This document shows positions 14,991-24,399 of a stretch of 32,003 nucleotides of DNA, one piece after another; position 1 is the first letter of the stretch; each line of letters opens with the position of its first letter. A program made the position numbers and the translations under genes. The notes under the pieces were generated by a model. The model ran no database searches, had not been told where the DNA came from, and saw only the letters and a list, made by a program, of their open reading frames with translations. The stretch comes from Planctomycetota bacterium (lineage in GTDB: Bacteria > Planctomycetota > Phycisphaerae > Phycisphaerales > SM1A02): contig JAGWXC010000005.1 of assembly GCA_018970045.1 (NCBI GenBank), positions 1-32,003 of the forward strand, in the 5' to 3' direction.

Positions 14991-17525
14991 ATGCAGCTGA
15001 TGTCGACTGTTCCATCGATCCCTGTGCTCCGAGGATTGCTCTTGGTCGTGGGCACCAGCGGTGTGGTGGCGTGCTCGGGGGCACCGGTGGGTTCGGCTGT
15101 CGTGCTCGATGGCTCCAACCCGGCCGCCGCGTCGCCGGAACAGGATGGCCGACTGGCCACGCGCATCACGCATGGACCGATCCTCGGGGAACTCGATGGC
15201 CGTGGCATGCAGGTCTGGGTGCGTCTTGACGGCGAGCCCGGTGAGCATGTTGCGCTCGAGGTCCTTGATGCGCAGGGCACGACAATCGAGCAGCGACTCC
15301 CCACCACCGTTGCCGAGCGTCGGACCCCGCGCACGCTGGTGTGGTCGGTTCGGGATCTCGCACCGGGGACCAAGCATCGATATCGCGTCACTGGCGTGAT
15401 GAGCGGCACATCACGCGACGCCGATGGCTTCGACGGCACGATCCGCATGCTGGCGGCCGATGCGTCGTCGGCCACGCTGGCGATCGGAAGCTGCGCCGAC
15501 GAGAAGGAGGGGACGCAGAAGCTCCTGCGCACGATCGCTGCGCTGCATCCGGATGCAGTGGCCTTCATCGGCGATACCCCGTACATCGATACGACCGATC
15601 TGGCGCGGCAGCGCAAGCGCTACGGCGAGTTCTTCTCGCAGCCGGGCATGGCGGAGTGGCTGTCGTCCACGCCGCTCGCGTCGGTCTGGGATGACCATGA
15701 CTTCGGCCTCAACGACACCGATGGACGGCTCAAGGGCAAGGAGCGCAGCCTGAAGGCGTTTCGCGAGTGGCATGCGAATGCAGCGTTCGGCACCGGGACT
15801 GAAGGTGTGTACCACCGATTCCGGCTCGGACCGATGGAGGTCTTCATGCTCGACACGCGGTGGTTTGCGCGGACGGCGCGTTGTGGCTCGTTCGATGCCG
15901 CGGATCCCGTGATCGATGGATCGGCGGATGCAGCGGCCTCTGGCGGATGGACGCTCCTGGGCCGCGAGCAGTGGGGCTGGTTGCGCGATGGCCTTGCCGC
16001 ATCGACCGCTCCGATCAAGGTGATCGTGAGCAGCATGGTGTTCAACAGCTCGGTCCGGCCGCTCAAGACCGACTACTGGGGCATGTACCCAGAGGAGTAC
16101 GCGCGGTTGATGCGCCTAGTGCGGGATGTCCCCGGCGGCGTGGTCCTCGTGAGCGGCGATGTGCATACGAGCCGCCTGCTCCTGCACCCGACCACGGCGA
16201 CCGCCGGTCGTGATCTGTGGGAGATCGTGTCGAGCCCGATGCATGCTGGCGTGCATGACTCGAGCCTGTGGTCGCGCAGCGACTGGGTGAAGGAGCACTT
16301 CCCCCATCCGAACATGATGGCGTTGCTTACGGCGCAATTCGATGCAGGCTCAGCCGCGCTCAGCGTGAAGTTCGTCGACAAGGACGGCGCGGTCTTCCTC
16401 GATCGGGAGCTTGTGCGTGTGCCATGGGCTGGGGCAGTGGTCCCGATGTCGCACCCTTCAGCGGATCCACCGGCGTCGGCCCCTCGATCGCCCCAACGAC
16501 CCTCGTCAGCCCCGGCTTCGCCGGCGCCGGTGTCCGTGCAGCCTGATCCCCGCGCCGCGCTCGCCGCTGCCACGAGCGATCGCAGCGTGCTCCATCGCCT
16601 GCGCCGAACCCTCGAGCCGTGGCTCATGGATGGCGAGCAGCCTGCTCCGACGGCGGGATCCCTGGCTGGGTCACGAGCTCCGACGGTCCCCACGATCGAC
16701 GTGCTTCATTCGCTGGTCGGCGGCACCGAGGCATCGCGTGCAAGGCTGTCGCTGCATCCCGTCGATGCCGAGCCTGCGCTGGTGACGGCGTATGCCTCGC
16801 CGCGCTTGCGCGAATCGGCCAACGGCCATGCGCGCACGGCGTTCTTCGCGCGGCCGACGTGGCTGCCGGCGGGTGGCCAGGGTCCGACGCGGGCACAGTG
16901 GCTCGCTGCAGCGGCGAAGGATCCGGCGGCGCATCCCTCGATTGCGCACGGTCCTGATGAGTTCAGCGTGTACCTCGCAGCCGTCAATGGCAGTGTGCAA
17001 CTCGAGCGTGCCGACGGATCGATGCGCTGCCTCGTGCATGACGGCACCAATGAGCGGGAGTACTCCAGCCTGGCGAAGTTGCTCGTGGCGGATGGTGCGC
17101 TCGATCCGCGAGCGGCAACGCTGGATGGCCTGCGTGAGCTCTGGCAGCGTGCTCCGGACATCGTGCGGGCAGCCTGCGATCGCAATGAGCGATTCGTCTG
17201 GTGGCGCGAGGTTCCGTGCGAGCGCTGGCCTCAATCACCCTTCGGACTCACGTTGATGGCTGGCCACGCGGTTGCGGTCGATGCGCGCGTGATGCCGATC
17301 GGGAGCCTGCTGCTGCTGGTGCCGGAACCGGAACAGCCGGGTTTACCAGCCGACCTTGCTGCGCCGCGCATCGTCTACGCCGCCGATTGCGGTGGCGCGA
17401 TCACGGGTGCAGGTCGGGTGGATCTGTATCTGGGTGCAGGCGATGAGGCGCTGGCCACCGCCGGCCGCGTGCAAGCCCGGATGCGCGTGTTCCGCATTGC
17501 TGCGGATGGACTGCGGCAGCCGTGA
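14991..17525 (+). CDS. lipoprotein fusing a PhoD-like phosphatase to an MltA-like lytic transglycosylase
   Basis: This 844-residue envelope protein has two enzyme parts. Residues 1-~28 form a lipoprotein signal (LRGLLLVVGTSGVVAC). A Fn3-like N-terminal domain (~45-140) and a PhoD/alkaline phosphatase D core (~150-450) follow, with GDTPYID from 194, WDDHDFG from 233 and SGDVHTSR from 388. A Pro/Ala/Ser-rich linker (~484-518) leads to an MltA region: AYASPRLR near 600, a domain with HDGTNEREYSSLAKLL resembling MltA's GTNGRPYTSIG block, then VDARVMPIGSLLLL and the 3D-type end with D799 in ADCGGAITG and D811 in RVDLYLG. MltA cleaves peptidoglycan glycan strands. ATG 14991 has a good promoter; GTG 14976 and ATG 15000 are alternatives. 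Confidence 0.85.
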   Translation: MQLMSTVPSIPVLRGLLLVVGTSGVVACSGAPVGSAVVLDGSNPAAASPEQDGRLATRITHGPILGELDGRGMQVWVRLDGEPGEHVALEVLDAQGTTIEQRLPTTVAERRTPRTLVWSVRDLAPGTKHRYRVTGVMSGTSRDADGFDGTIRMLAADASSATLAIGSCADEKEGTQKLLRTIAALHPDAVAFIGDTPYIDTTDLARQRKRYGEFFSQPGMAEWLSSTPLASVWDDHDFGLNDTDGRLKGKERSLKAFREWHANAAFGTGTEGVYHRFRLGPMEVFMLDTRWFARTARCGSFDAADPVIDGSADAAASGGWTLLGREQWGWLRDGLAASTAPIKVIVSSMVFNSSVRPLKTDYWGMYPEEYARLMRLVRDVPGGVVLVSGDVHTSRLLLHPTTATAGRDLWEIVSSPMHAGVHDSSLWSRSDWVKEHFPHPNMMALLTAQFDAGSAALSVKFVDKDGAVFLDRELVRVPWAGAVVPMSHPSADPPASAPRSPQRPSSAPASPAPVSVQPDPRAALAAATSDRSVLHRLRRTLEPWLMDGEQPAPTAGSLAGSRAPTVPTIDVLHSLVGGTEASRARLSLHPVDAEPALVTAYASPRLRESANGHARTAFFARPTWLPAGGQGPTRAQWLAAAAKDPAAHPSIAHGPDEFSVYLAAVNGSVQLERADGSMRCLVHDGTNEREYSSLAKLLVADGALDPRAATLDGLRELWQRAPDIVRAACDRNERFVWWREVPCERWPQSPFGLTLMAGHAVAVDARVMPIGSLLLLVPEPEQPGLPADLAAPRIVYAADCGGAITGAGRVDLYLGAGDEALATAGRVQARMRVFRIAADGLRQP

Positions 17526-17545
17526 GCGCCGGTTCGCACCGGCGC
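17526..17545. terminator. hairpin between converging genes, no U-tract
   Basis: GCGCCGGT-tcgc-ACCGGCGC is a perfect 8-bp stem with a 4-base loop starting directly after the PhoD-MltA stop. No T-run follows on either strand (CCCCCC on the plus side), so it may slow polymerase or protect the RNA end rather than act as a classical terminator. The rest of the spacer to 17607 shows nothing. Confidence 0.45.
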
Positions 17546-17607
17546 CCCCCGGAAGGCTGCCACGAAGAGCCAAGCGGACGCCCCGACGACCGAGGGCAAG
17601 GAAATCT

Positions 17608-17871
17608 TCAGTCCGGTCGATCAGGAGTGACCGATCTGGTGGCTTCGTCAGCGATCAGCAGGCTGAGCACCTCGTAGCCGGCGCGGCGGTCCTGGCCGAG
17701 CCACTGGTCGATCGCCCCGTGCCAGCCATCGCGCGGTGTGCCCCGCAGGGCCACGAAGCACTGCTGCACACGGGCCCAGGTCGCGGCGGGCACCCCGCCG
17801 AAGTCGCGCCAAGCCGGGGCGCCGAGCTCAGGGTCGAAGAACGGTTGGGGAGCCGGGCGGTGTGGAGTCAT
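17608..17871 (-). CDS. small hypothetical protein coupled to the ECF sigma factor
   Basis: This 87-residue soluble protein belongs to no family I recognise. It is rich in Trp, Ala, Arg and Pro, with a plausible helical middle (ATWARVQQCFVALRG...GAIDQWLGQ) and a second helix (GYEVLSLLIADEATRSV). It has no membrane segment and no zinc motif typical of anti-sigma factors. Its ATG overlaps the sigma-factor stop as ATGA, so the two are co-translated, which suggests a partner or modulator role; that is inference from position only. Confidence 0.65.
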   Translation of the reverse strand: MTPHRPAPQPFFDPELGAPAWRDFGGVPAATWARVQQCFVALRGTPRDGWHGAIDQWLGQDRRAGYEVLSLLIADEATRSVTPDRPD

Positions 17872-18527
17872 GGTGCCACCTTTGGATCGCTGGGAACAAG
17901 GTCAGGCCACTGCGCCGAGAGCTCGCGGTGGAGCCAGGCACGAGCGAACATCCAGTCGTTGACGACCGTGCGCCGCGAGACGCCGAGGCACGTGGCGGCT
18001 TCATCGAGTTCAAGGCCACCGACGAAGCGCAGCCAGGCCACACTCGCTGCACGCGGTGCGAGGGCATCGAGCCGATCGAGCGCCTCGATGATGGAGGCGC
18101 CAAGATCGGGAGAGGCCGTGCGTTCGAAACCAAGTTGCACGAGATCGAGCTGGATGCCACCGCCGCTGGCGGTGATGCCCGTGCGCCGCTCGAGCTGTGC
18201 GCGGCGGCCGGCATCGATGATGACCTGACCCATCATGCGGACGAGCGACCCGAACAGGTGCGCGCGGTTCTCGAACGCCACGTCGCCGGCCTTCAGGTAG
18301 AGCTCGTGCACGAGCACCGTGGTGTCGATCGGGCGGTTCGCGCCCTCGGAGCGCAAGCGATGCCGTGCCATGCGATGGACTTCGGCATAGATCTGGTCCC
18401 ACAGTTCACGCAGCGCCGACAGATCCCCTCGCTGGCGGCGCTGGAGCAGGCCATCGATGATCTGGTGCCGCTCCGAAGGGCTGCGAAAGGTTGGATCGGC
18501 AGGAGGGATCGGTTCGTCGGGAGCCAT
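17868..18527 (-). CDS. ECF-type RNA polymerase sigma factor (TIGR02999-like)
   Basis: This 219-residue extracytoplasmic-function sigma factor is of the kind expanded in planctomycetes. Region 2 spans ~25-110 (LWDQIYAEVHRMARHRLR, LVHELYLKAG, ENRAHLFGSLVRMMGQVIIDAGRR). Region 4 spans ~145-205 (LAPRAASVAWLRFVGGLELDEAATCLGVSRRTVVNDWMFARAWLHREL) with its helix-turn-helix. The ATG at 18527 is chosen because TACGGT lies eight bases upstream and the family N-terminus starts nearby. It is divergent from a Ser/Thr kinase; in planctomycetes related sigma factors are often paired with such kinases, so regulation by phosphorylation is plausible but unproved. Confidence 0.92.
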   Translation of the reverse strand: MAPDEPIPPADPTFRSPSERHQIIDGLLQRRQRGDLSALRELWDQIYAEVHRMARHRLRSEGANRPIDTTVLVHELYLKAGDVAFENRAHLFGSLVRMMGQVIIDAGRRAQLERRTGITASGGGIQLDLVQLGFERTASPDLGASIIEALDRLDALAPRAASVAWLRFVGGLELDEAATCLGVSRRTVVNDWMFARAWLHRELSAQWPDLVPSDPKVAP

Positions 18528-18590
18528 GGGGTCTGACCGTATCAAGCGCATCATCGGCGATTGAGGGCAGAGAATTACACTGTTCGGCCC
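18528..18590. promoter_or_regulatory. divergent promoter region of sigma factor and kinase
   Basis: These 63 bases lie between the two starts. TACGGT on the minus strand (18536-18541) is eight bases before ATG 18527. TACACT on the plus strand (18576-18581) is nine bases before ATG 18591. Neither gene has a Shine-Dalgarno sequence, and no convincing -35 is seen for either. Shared control, possibly by the ECF factor itself, is an inference. Confidence 0.4.
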
Positions 18591-21521
18591 ATGGACCGCG
18601 AATCGAACGATCCCTCCGGGCTGATCGACGTCCATGCCTGCTTCGAACTGCTCTGCGAGGGGCGCCAGACCGAGGCCCGCGCGCGATTTGCGCCGGCCAT
18701 CGTCAACGAAGCGCGCGCGCTGCTGGGGTTGAACGATGCCATGCAGTCGCTCGAGGCCGCAGGGAGCACGTCACGCGATGGGCTTGGCGCCGGCACGCAG
18801 CTGGGCGAGTTCACCATCCTGCGGCCGCTTGGTGAGGGTGGCCTGGGCCGTGTCTTCGAGGCCATCGAGCAGAGTGTTGGTCGACATGTGGCCCTGAAGG
18901 TCATGCCGGCCATCTGGCGCGCCGATGATCGCCCGCTGCGCCCGGCCGAGGCACGGCTGCTCGCGCAGCTTGAGCACCCCGGCATCGCGCGCCTGTATCG
19001 AACCGACGTGACCACCATCGATGGGCGCCGCTGGTTCTGGATTGCCATGGAGCTCGTCCGCGACGCGCGAACGCTTACCGAATGGGCAAGGGCCGGCACA
19101 CGCACGATCGAGGAGCGCTTGGCGGCCATGGCGACGGTGGCCGAAGCCGTGCAGCATGCGCACGGTCGTGGCGTGATCCACCGGGATCTCAAGCCCGACA
19201 ACGTGCTGGTCGATGCGAACGATCGTCCTGTCGTGATCGACTTCGGGATCGCAGGCCTGTCGGAGCAATCGCCAGCCGTCACGAACGTGCTCCTTGGCTC
19301 GCGCCTTGAGGGCACGATGCGCTACGTCGCGCCTGAGGCGCTCGATCCATCACGGCTGCCCGATGTGCGATGTGACCTCTTCGCGCTCGGCGCAATGCTG
19401 TACGAACTGATCGCCGATGAGCCGCTTCGACGGCTGTCCGGCGCAAGCATCGCGCAGCAGCTGCAGGTGGCGAGCCAAGCGGTGGTCGTGCAGTTGCCGC
19501 GCCTGTCGGGCCTGCGGCGCACTGAGCTCGAGCGCATCGTTCGCCGTGCCACGGCGCATGATCCCGCCGATCGGTACCAGACCGCTGCGCAGTTCGCCGA
19601 TGACCTGCGGCGTCACGTGCGTGGTGAGCCGGTCCTCGTGGCCGAGCAGGGGCAACTCGAGCGGCTGCGGCGCACCATATGGCGCAACCGCGTGCCGGTA
19701 TCGGTCGGGATCGGTGTCGTTGGATCGCTGCTCGCGCTCTCGATCCTCGCAGTGGATCAGGCGTCGAAGGCCCGGCATGAGGCGCGTCTGGCACGCTTGG
19801 CCGTGGCATCGCGTGCCATCCTCGATGCCGATCGCCTGGTGATCGAACAGTGCCTGGCATCACTGCAGGACGAGCCGCCGACGCTTGAGCGTGACACGTT
19901 GCAGCGCATGCTTCGGGTCGGGCAGGATGGCTTGGTCCCCATTCCATGCCTCGACTGGATCGTGGTGGATGGCATCGGCGTTGGCATGTTCGAGCGTGCG
20001 GCATCACCCACGTCACCGACCGCTGTCGTGCAGTGGATCGATGGCCAGTTCGGGTGGACGCTCGATCTGCAATCGGCTGAAGTTGGTGGCTTGGCCCTGT
20101 CCGATGATCGCTCTCGAGTTTTGGTGTGCACGCAGCAAGGCGATGTCGGTTGGCGGGAGCTTGCATCAGGCGTGGGGGTAGAGCTGTCGCTGTCATCGGG
20201 CAACGCCGCGTGCAACCAAGGTGAAGTGGCACAGACGCGTTCCGGTCACATGGTCTGTGCAGGAGAAGGGCTGTACGTGTACGAGCCCGGCGCCGAAGCG
20301 CCCTCGTGGTCGGTCCAGCTCGGCATCGGTCTGGTGCGTGATGTTGCGCCATGTCCGACTGATCCTCATGTCGCACTGCTCGGCGCGGAGGGCGGTTCGA
20401 TCCTGGTGAATGTCGCAGCACGAACGATCACGCGCCTTGGCGAGCCAGGCGAACGTGCCGTGTCCGTGGGATGGTCCGATGACGGGCGCATGGCGTTGGT
20501 CGGTGGCCGCGCGCTCTCGGCCTTCGATCCCCGCACCGGCGCAAGGCTGTGGAGAGCACTCGGTCATCAGTCGCTGATCTGGGGTGTCACAGGGCTCGAT
20601 GCCCAACGCTGCGCAACGGCATCATCCGACGGTTCGGTCCGGCTCTGGTCCGTGCTGGATGGCGCGGCGCTCGGAGCCATCCCGTTGTCATCGGACCGAC
20701 TGTGGAGTCTCTCGACCGACGGAGCGTCCCTGCATTCCGGCGGATCACGTGGCGCCTATACCGTGTCCTCGGATCAGATCAAGCGTTGGTTCGGCACTGC
20801 TGGCGGAAGTCTCGCGTTCGACGCGCAATCTGGCATCGGTTGGGTCGACGCGGCCGACGTGGACCGGATCCAAGTCGCGCACGCCGATCGCGCGCCTCGA
20901 CTTCTTGCGATCGAGGGCGTTGGCATCGTGCAACGTGCCGCCATGGCCAAGGACGGCAGCGTGATCGCAGTGGCAGGTGATGCCGGCGCCGTGACGTTGG
21001 TGTCATCCGAAGGGCGCGTGCTCTGGACGGATGTGAAGCACGCATCGCCCGATGACCAACATGAGCCTCAGGGGTTTCGATCGCTCGACATCGCAGGTCC
21101 GGACGGTCGAGTGCTTCTGGGAGCGCGTCAACGCGGGGCGGTCTGTCTGGATCCAGCCGATGGCCACGAGCGCTGGGTGACTCGCCTGCCCAGCGAGTGT
21201 GAGAGTGCAGCCTGGGCGCCCGATGGTCGTCATGCGTACATGGTCACGCGCGAGGGCCAGCTGGCGATGCTCGATGGACGCGATGGTTCGGTGCTGCAGA
21301 TCGTGCAGCCGTTCAAGCAGGGTGCCGGGTCGATCACGGTCTCGGATGACGGGCTTCGCATCATCGCAGGCAGTGCCGAGGGCGCCATCGTGATCTTCGA
21401 TGCGGGGACCTTGGAGGAGCTGATCCGGATACCGGTGACGCAGCGCCTCATCGAACATGTGTGGATCGACGAGCTGGGCATCCACGCGGTCGATACGTCC
21501 GGCCTGCACCTGGTGCGCTGA
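18591..21521 (+). CDS. membrane Ser/Thr protein kinase with C-terminal WD40-like beta-propeller
   Basis: This 976-residue protein starts with an ~70-residue N-terminal region, then a Hanks-type kinase domain (~75-345): Gly-loop GEGGLGRV from residue 81, K103 in VALKVM, HRDLKPDN with H197 and D199, DFG at 217-219 and a VAPEAL activation-segment end. One membrane segment lies at ~368-388 (SVGIGVVGSLLALSILAV). The rest (~430-976) is made of repeated beta-propeller-like units such as SSDGSVRLWSVLDG, ISVSDDG-type strands and SAEGAIVIFDAGTLEEL. All catalytic residues are present, so the kinase should be active. The propeller, on the other side of the membrane, may sense protein partners. The divergent ECF sigma factor is the likely partner. 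Confidence 0.93.
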   Translation: MDRESNDPSGLIDVHACFELLCEGRQTEARARFAPAIVNEARALLGLNDAMQSLEAAGSTSRDGLGAGTQLGEFTILRPLGEGGLGRVFEAIEQSVGRHVALKVMPAIWRADDRPLRPAEARLLAQLEHPGIARLYRTDVTTIDGRRWFWIAMELVRDARTLTEWARAGTRTIEERLAAMATVAEAVQHAHGRGVIHRDLKPDNVLVDANDRPVVIDFGIAGLSEQSPAVTNVLLGSRLEGTMRYVAPEALDPSRLPDVRCDLFALGAMLYELIADEPLRRLSGASIAQQLQVASQAVVVQLPRLSGLRRTELERIVRRATAHDPADRYQTAAQFADDLRRHVRGEPVLVAEQGQLERLRRTIWRNRVPVSVGIGVVGSLLALSILAVDQASKARHEARLARLAVASRAILDADRLVIEQCLASLQDEPPTLERDTLQRMLRVGQDGLVPIPCLDWIVVDGIGVGMFERAASPTSPTAVVQWIDGQFGWTLDLQSAEVGGLALSDDRSRVLVCTQQGDVGWRELASGVGVELSLSSGNAACNQGEVAQTRSGHMVCAGEGLYVYEPGAEAPSWSVQLGIGLVRDVAPCPTDPHVALLGAEGGSILVNVAARTITRLGEPGERAVSVGWSDDGRMALVGGRALSAFDPRTGARLWRALGHQSLIWGVTGLDAQRCATASSDGSVRLWSVLDGAALGAIPLSSDRLWSLSTDGASLHSGGSRGAYTVSSDQIKRWFGTAGGSLAFDAQSGIGWVDAADVDRIQVAHADRAPRLLAIEGVGIVQRAAMAKDGSVIAVAGDAGAVTLVSSEGRVLWTDVKHASPDDQHEPQGFRSLDIAGPDGRVLLGARQRGAVCLDPADGHERWVTRLPSECESAAWAPDGRHAYMVTREGQLAMLDGRDGSVLQIVQPFKQGAGSITVSDDGLRIIAGSAEGAIVIFDAGTLEELIRIPVTQRLIEHVWIDELGIHAVDTSGLHLVR

Positions 21522-21571
21522 CGTCGAGCTCCACGATCGAATCTGGCATCGCAAGAACTTCCATCGGCCGC

Positions 21572-21600
21572 TTGCCCGCGCGCCGGGTCCGGGCTCTACT
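21572..21600 (+). promoter_or_regulatory. promoter of the PSD1-DUF1501 operon
   Basis: TTGCCC (21572-21577) and TCTACT (21595-21600) are separated by 17 bases, four of six matches each. The -10 ends six bases before ATG 21607 and there is no ribosome site, so the transcript is likely leaderless. Confidence 0.45.
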
Positions 21601-21606
21601 TGCACC

Positions 21607-24396
21607 ATGCTCCCCACGGCCCTCACGCTGCTCGTCACGGCTGCCGGCGGAGCAGGGGATCGCGCCCTCGACTTCAACCGCGATGTGCGGCCGATCCTGG
21701 CGGCACGTTGCTTCAACTGTCATGGGCCCGATGCCGAGAGCCGCAAGGCTGGGCTCCGGCTGGATGATCCCCACGACGCCAAGGCCATGCGCGACGGGCA
21801 CGCTGCGATCGTCGCTGGCGACCCCGCGGCGAGCGAGGTCTGGCGACGGCTGCTGAGCGACGATCCCGATGAGCGCATGCCGCCCAAGGGCACCCCGCTC
21901 ACCGCCGCCGAGCGGGACACGATCAAGGCATGGATCGAGCAGGGTGCTGGGTACGCGGCGCACTGGTCATGGGAGCCGGTGAAGCAACCGAGCGTGCCGA
22001 GCGTACGAGCTGCATCGTGGCCGCGCAGCGACGTGGATCGTTTCGTGCTCTCAGGACTGGAGCGCGCCGGTCTCGCACCTGCGCCACGCGCCAACCACGA
22101 CACGTTGGTGCGTCGATGGTCCTTCGCGCTGACGGGCCTGCCCCCGATGGCGATCGATGGACTCGACCAGGCCTCGAGCCCCGAGGCTGCCGTCGATCTG
22201 CTGCTCGCCTCGCCGCATTTCGGCGAGCGCTTTGGCCGGCACTGGCTCGACCTCGTCCGCTACGCCGAGACCTACGGCCATGAGTTCGATTACCCGATCC
22301 CGCACGCATGGCGCTACCGCGATTACGTGATCCGTGCGTTCAACGCGAACGTTCCCTATGACCGCTTCGTGCTCGAGCATCTGGCCGGCGATGCACTCGA
22401 TGAACCTCGCCTTGATCCGGCGTGGAACGCCGATGTGAGCGCGGTGGGCACGGGTTTCTGGCTGCTGGCGCAGGGCACGCACGCGCCGGTTGATGTTGCT
22501 GCCGATGAAGCCGAGCGCATTTCGAATCAGGTCGATGTGATGACCCGCACGTTCCTGGGCAGCACCGTGGCGTGCGCGCGCTGCCACGACCACAAGTTCG
22601 ACCCGATCGCGCAACGCGACTACTACGCGCTCAGCGGTTCGCTCAAGAGCAGCGCCCGCACCCCGGCGTGGCTCGACGACGGTCGCATGCAGGCGGAACG
22701 CGCAGCCCGTGTGGCAGCTCGGCGTGCATGCGAAGCGCAGACGGCTGTGGCGCCCGACCAGGGATCCGATGCCGATGGCCGTGCAGCGTCACCGGCGAAG
22801 CCCGCCGCCCCGACAGCACCTTCCGCACCCGACGCACCCGCCGATGCACTCCGCGTGCTCGCCACGTTCGAGCAGCCCGTGCCCGAGGGGTGGACTGTGG
22901 GCGGGGCTGCCTTCGCGTGCCTCGACACGGAGCGGCCCAGCATCGGCCAGCGCGGCAAGGCGGTCGTGTCGCTCGAGCGCGCCATCGCCACGAGCGATGC
23001 GGGTGGCCACGCGCTGAAGGGTTGGCTGCGCAGTCCATCCTTCACGATCGATGGCCCGTACCTGGCGCATGCGGTGCGAGGCGCCGGCGTGCGCATCCGT
23101 TGCGTGATCGACGGCTACTTCCTCGATGACCACAATGCCCTGCTCTTCGAAGGCATGACGCAGGCGCCGGATACTGGCGGCGCGTGGGCGGCCGTGGTGC
23201 ATGACCTGCGCCGATTCCAAGGGCGGCGCGCGCACGTCGAGTACGTCGACGATGGCAGCGGCGCGATCGATGTGGCGTGGCTGGCGTTCGTACCTGCGGC
23301 GCAACTCGCGGCGATGCCCGCGTCGGTGCCCGCCGACCCGTCCCTGGCCGCGGCGCTGGCGACGATCGATGCGCGTCCGCTGCCTGATGCGATCGAAGCG
23401 CTCGTGCTCGCCGAGGCGGGCGCGTGGGACGACAGCGTGCACGTGCGTGGCAGTGTGAAGCGGCTTGGTGATCCGGTCGCACGTGGTGCCATGGGTGCAC
23501 TTGCACGCGGCATGCCCGCGCCGGGTGCCGTGGGCTCCGGTCGGCTCCAGCTCGCACGCACGCTCGTCGATGGATCGCATCCGCTCGTGGCGCGCGTGAT
23601 GGTCAACCGCATCTGGCAGCATGTCATGGGTCGGGGTCTTGTGCCCACGCCCGATGACTTCGGTGCACTCGGTGCAGCGCCGTCGCATCCTGAACTGCTG
23701 GATTGGCTGGCGGCTGACTTCATGCGGGACTGGGACCTCAAGCGGCTCGTGCGGCAGATCGCGCTGAGTGCAACGTTTTCGCAGTCCGGCGTCGCTGGCG
23801 AACGGGCCGAAGCGATCGATCCGACGAACGCGCTCCTGCACCGCGCGTACGTCCGCCGGCTCGATGCCGAGAGCGTGCGTGATGCCATGCTGGCGCTGGC
23901 CGGCGGGCTCGATCGATCGATGGGCGGCCCCGGAGTGCCCACGCACCTGACCGAGTTCATGACCGGACGTGGGCGACCGGGCCAGTCAGGTCCGCTCGAT
24001 GGCCACGGCCGGCGCAGCGTGTACCTGGAAGTGCGCCGCAACTTCGCTGACTCGTTCCTGACCACGTTCGACCTGCCGGTTCCCACGACGACGGTCGGCC
24101 GCCGTCACGAGAGCAATGTCCCGGCGCAGGCCCTGGCGATGATGAACGCGCCGCTCGTGCACGAGCTGGCGATGCGCTGGGGCGAGCGCGCGGGAGCGTC
24201 GAGCGATGGTTCAACCGAGTCGATCGCACGGGTCGCCGCGGGCATGCTGCACGATGCATGGGGGCGCGAGCCAGCGGCCGCGGAGGTCGATCGGTGCGTG
24301 GCGTTCGTGCAGGCGGAGGGAGGATCGATCCCCGCTGCGTGGTCGGCGCTCGCGCACGTGATCCTGAACACCAAGCAGTTCCTCTTCATCGACTGA
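21607..24396 (+). CDS. PSD1-type planctomycete cytochrome c protein (DUF1549/DUF1553)
   Basis: This 929-residue exported protein has a short signal peptide ([17 protein letters not shown]). A Planctomycete cytochrome C (PSCyt1) domain follows, with haem motif CFNCH at 35-39 and [15 protein letters not shown]1549 (~135-350) ends with a second CxxCH, CARCH at 323-327. An Ala/Pro-rich linker and a beta-rich insert (~415-560, with [13 protein letters not shown] and [11 protein letters not shown]) resemble a carbohydrate-binding fold. DUF1553 (~640-925) has [15 protein letters not shown] and [10 protein letters not shown]. These proteins are very numerous in planctomycetes, encoded next to DUF1501 genes as here; roles in polysaccharide use are suspected but unproved. 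The ATG at 21607 begins the signal peptide. Confidence 0.93.
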   Translation: MLPTALTLLVTAAGGAGDRALDFNRDVRPILAARCFNCHGPDAESRKAGLRLDDPHDAKAMRDGHAAIVAGDPAASEVWRRLLSDDPDERMPPKGTPLTAAERDTIKAWIEQGAGYAAHWSWEPVKQPSVPSVRAASWPRSDVDRFVLSGLERAGLAPAPRANHDTLVRRWSFALTGLPPMAIDGLDQASSPEAAVDLLLASPHFGERFGRHWLDLVRYAETYGHEFDYPIPHAWRYRDYVIRAFNANVPYDRFVLEHLAGDALDEPRLDPAWNADVSAVGTGFWLLAQGTHAPVDVAADEAERISNQVDVMTRTFLGSTVACARCHDHKFDPIAQRDYYALSGSLKSSARTPAWLDDGRMQAERAARVAARRACEAQTAVAPDQGSDADGRAASPAKPAAPTAPSAPDAPADALRVLATFEQPVPEGWTVGGAAFACLDTERPSIGQRGKAVVSLERAIATSDAGGHALKGWLRSPSFTIDGPYLAHAVRGAGVRIRCVIDGYFLDDHNALLFEGMTQAPDTGGAWAAVVHDLRRFQGRRAHVEYVDDGSGAIDVAWLAFVPAAQLAAMPASVPADPSLAAALATIDARPLPDAIEALVLAEAGAWDDSVHVRGSVKRLGDPVARGAMGALARGMPAPGAVGSGRLQLARTLVDGSHPLVARVMVNRIWQHVMGRGLVPTPDDFGALGAAPSHPELLDWLAADFMRDWDLKRLVRQIALSATFSQSGVAGERAEAIDPTNALLHRAYVRRLDAESVRDAMLALAGGLDRSMGGPGVPTHLTEFMTGRGRPGQSGPLDGHGRRSVYLEVRRNFADSFLTTFDLPVPTTTVGRRHESNVPAQALAMMNAPLVHELAMRWGERAGASSDGSTESIARVAAGMLHDAWGREPAAAEVDRCVAFVQAEGGSIPAAWSALAHVILNTKQFLFID

Positions 24397-24399
24397 GCC

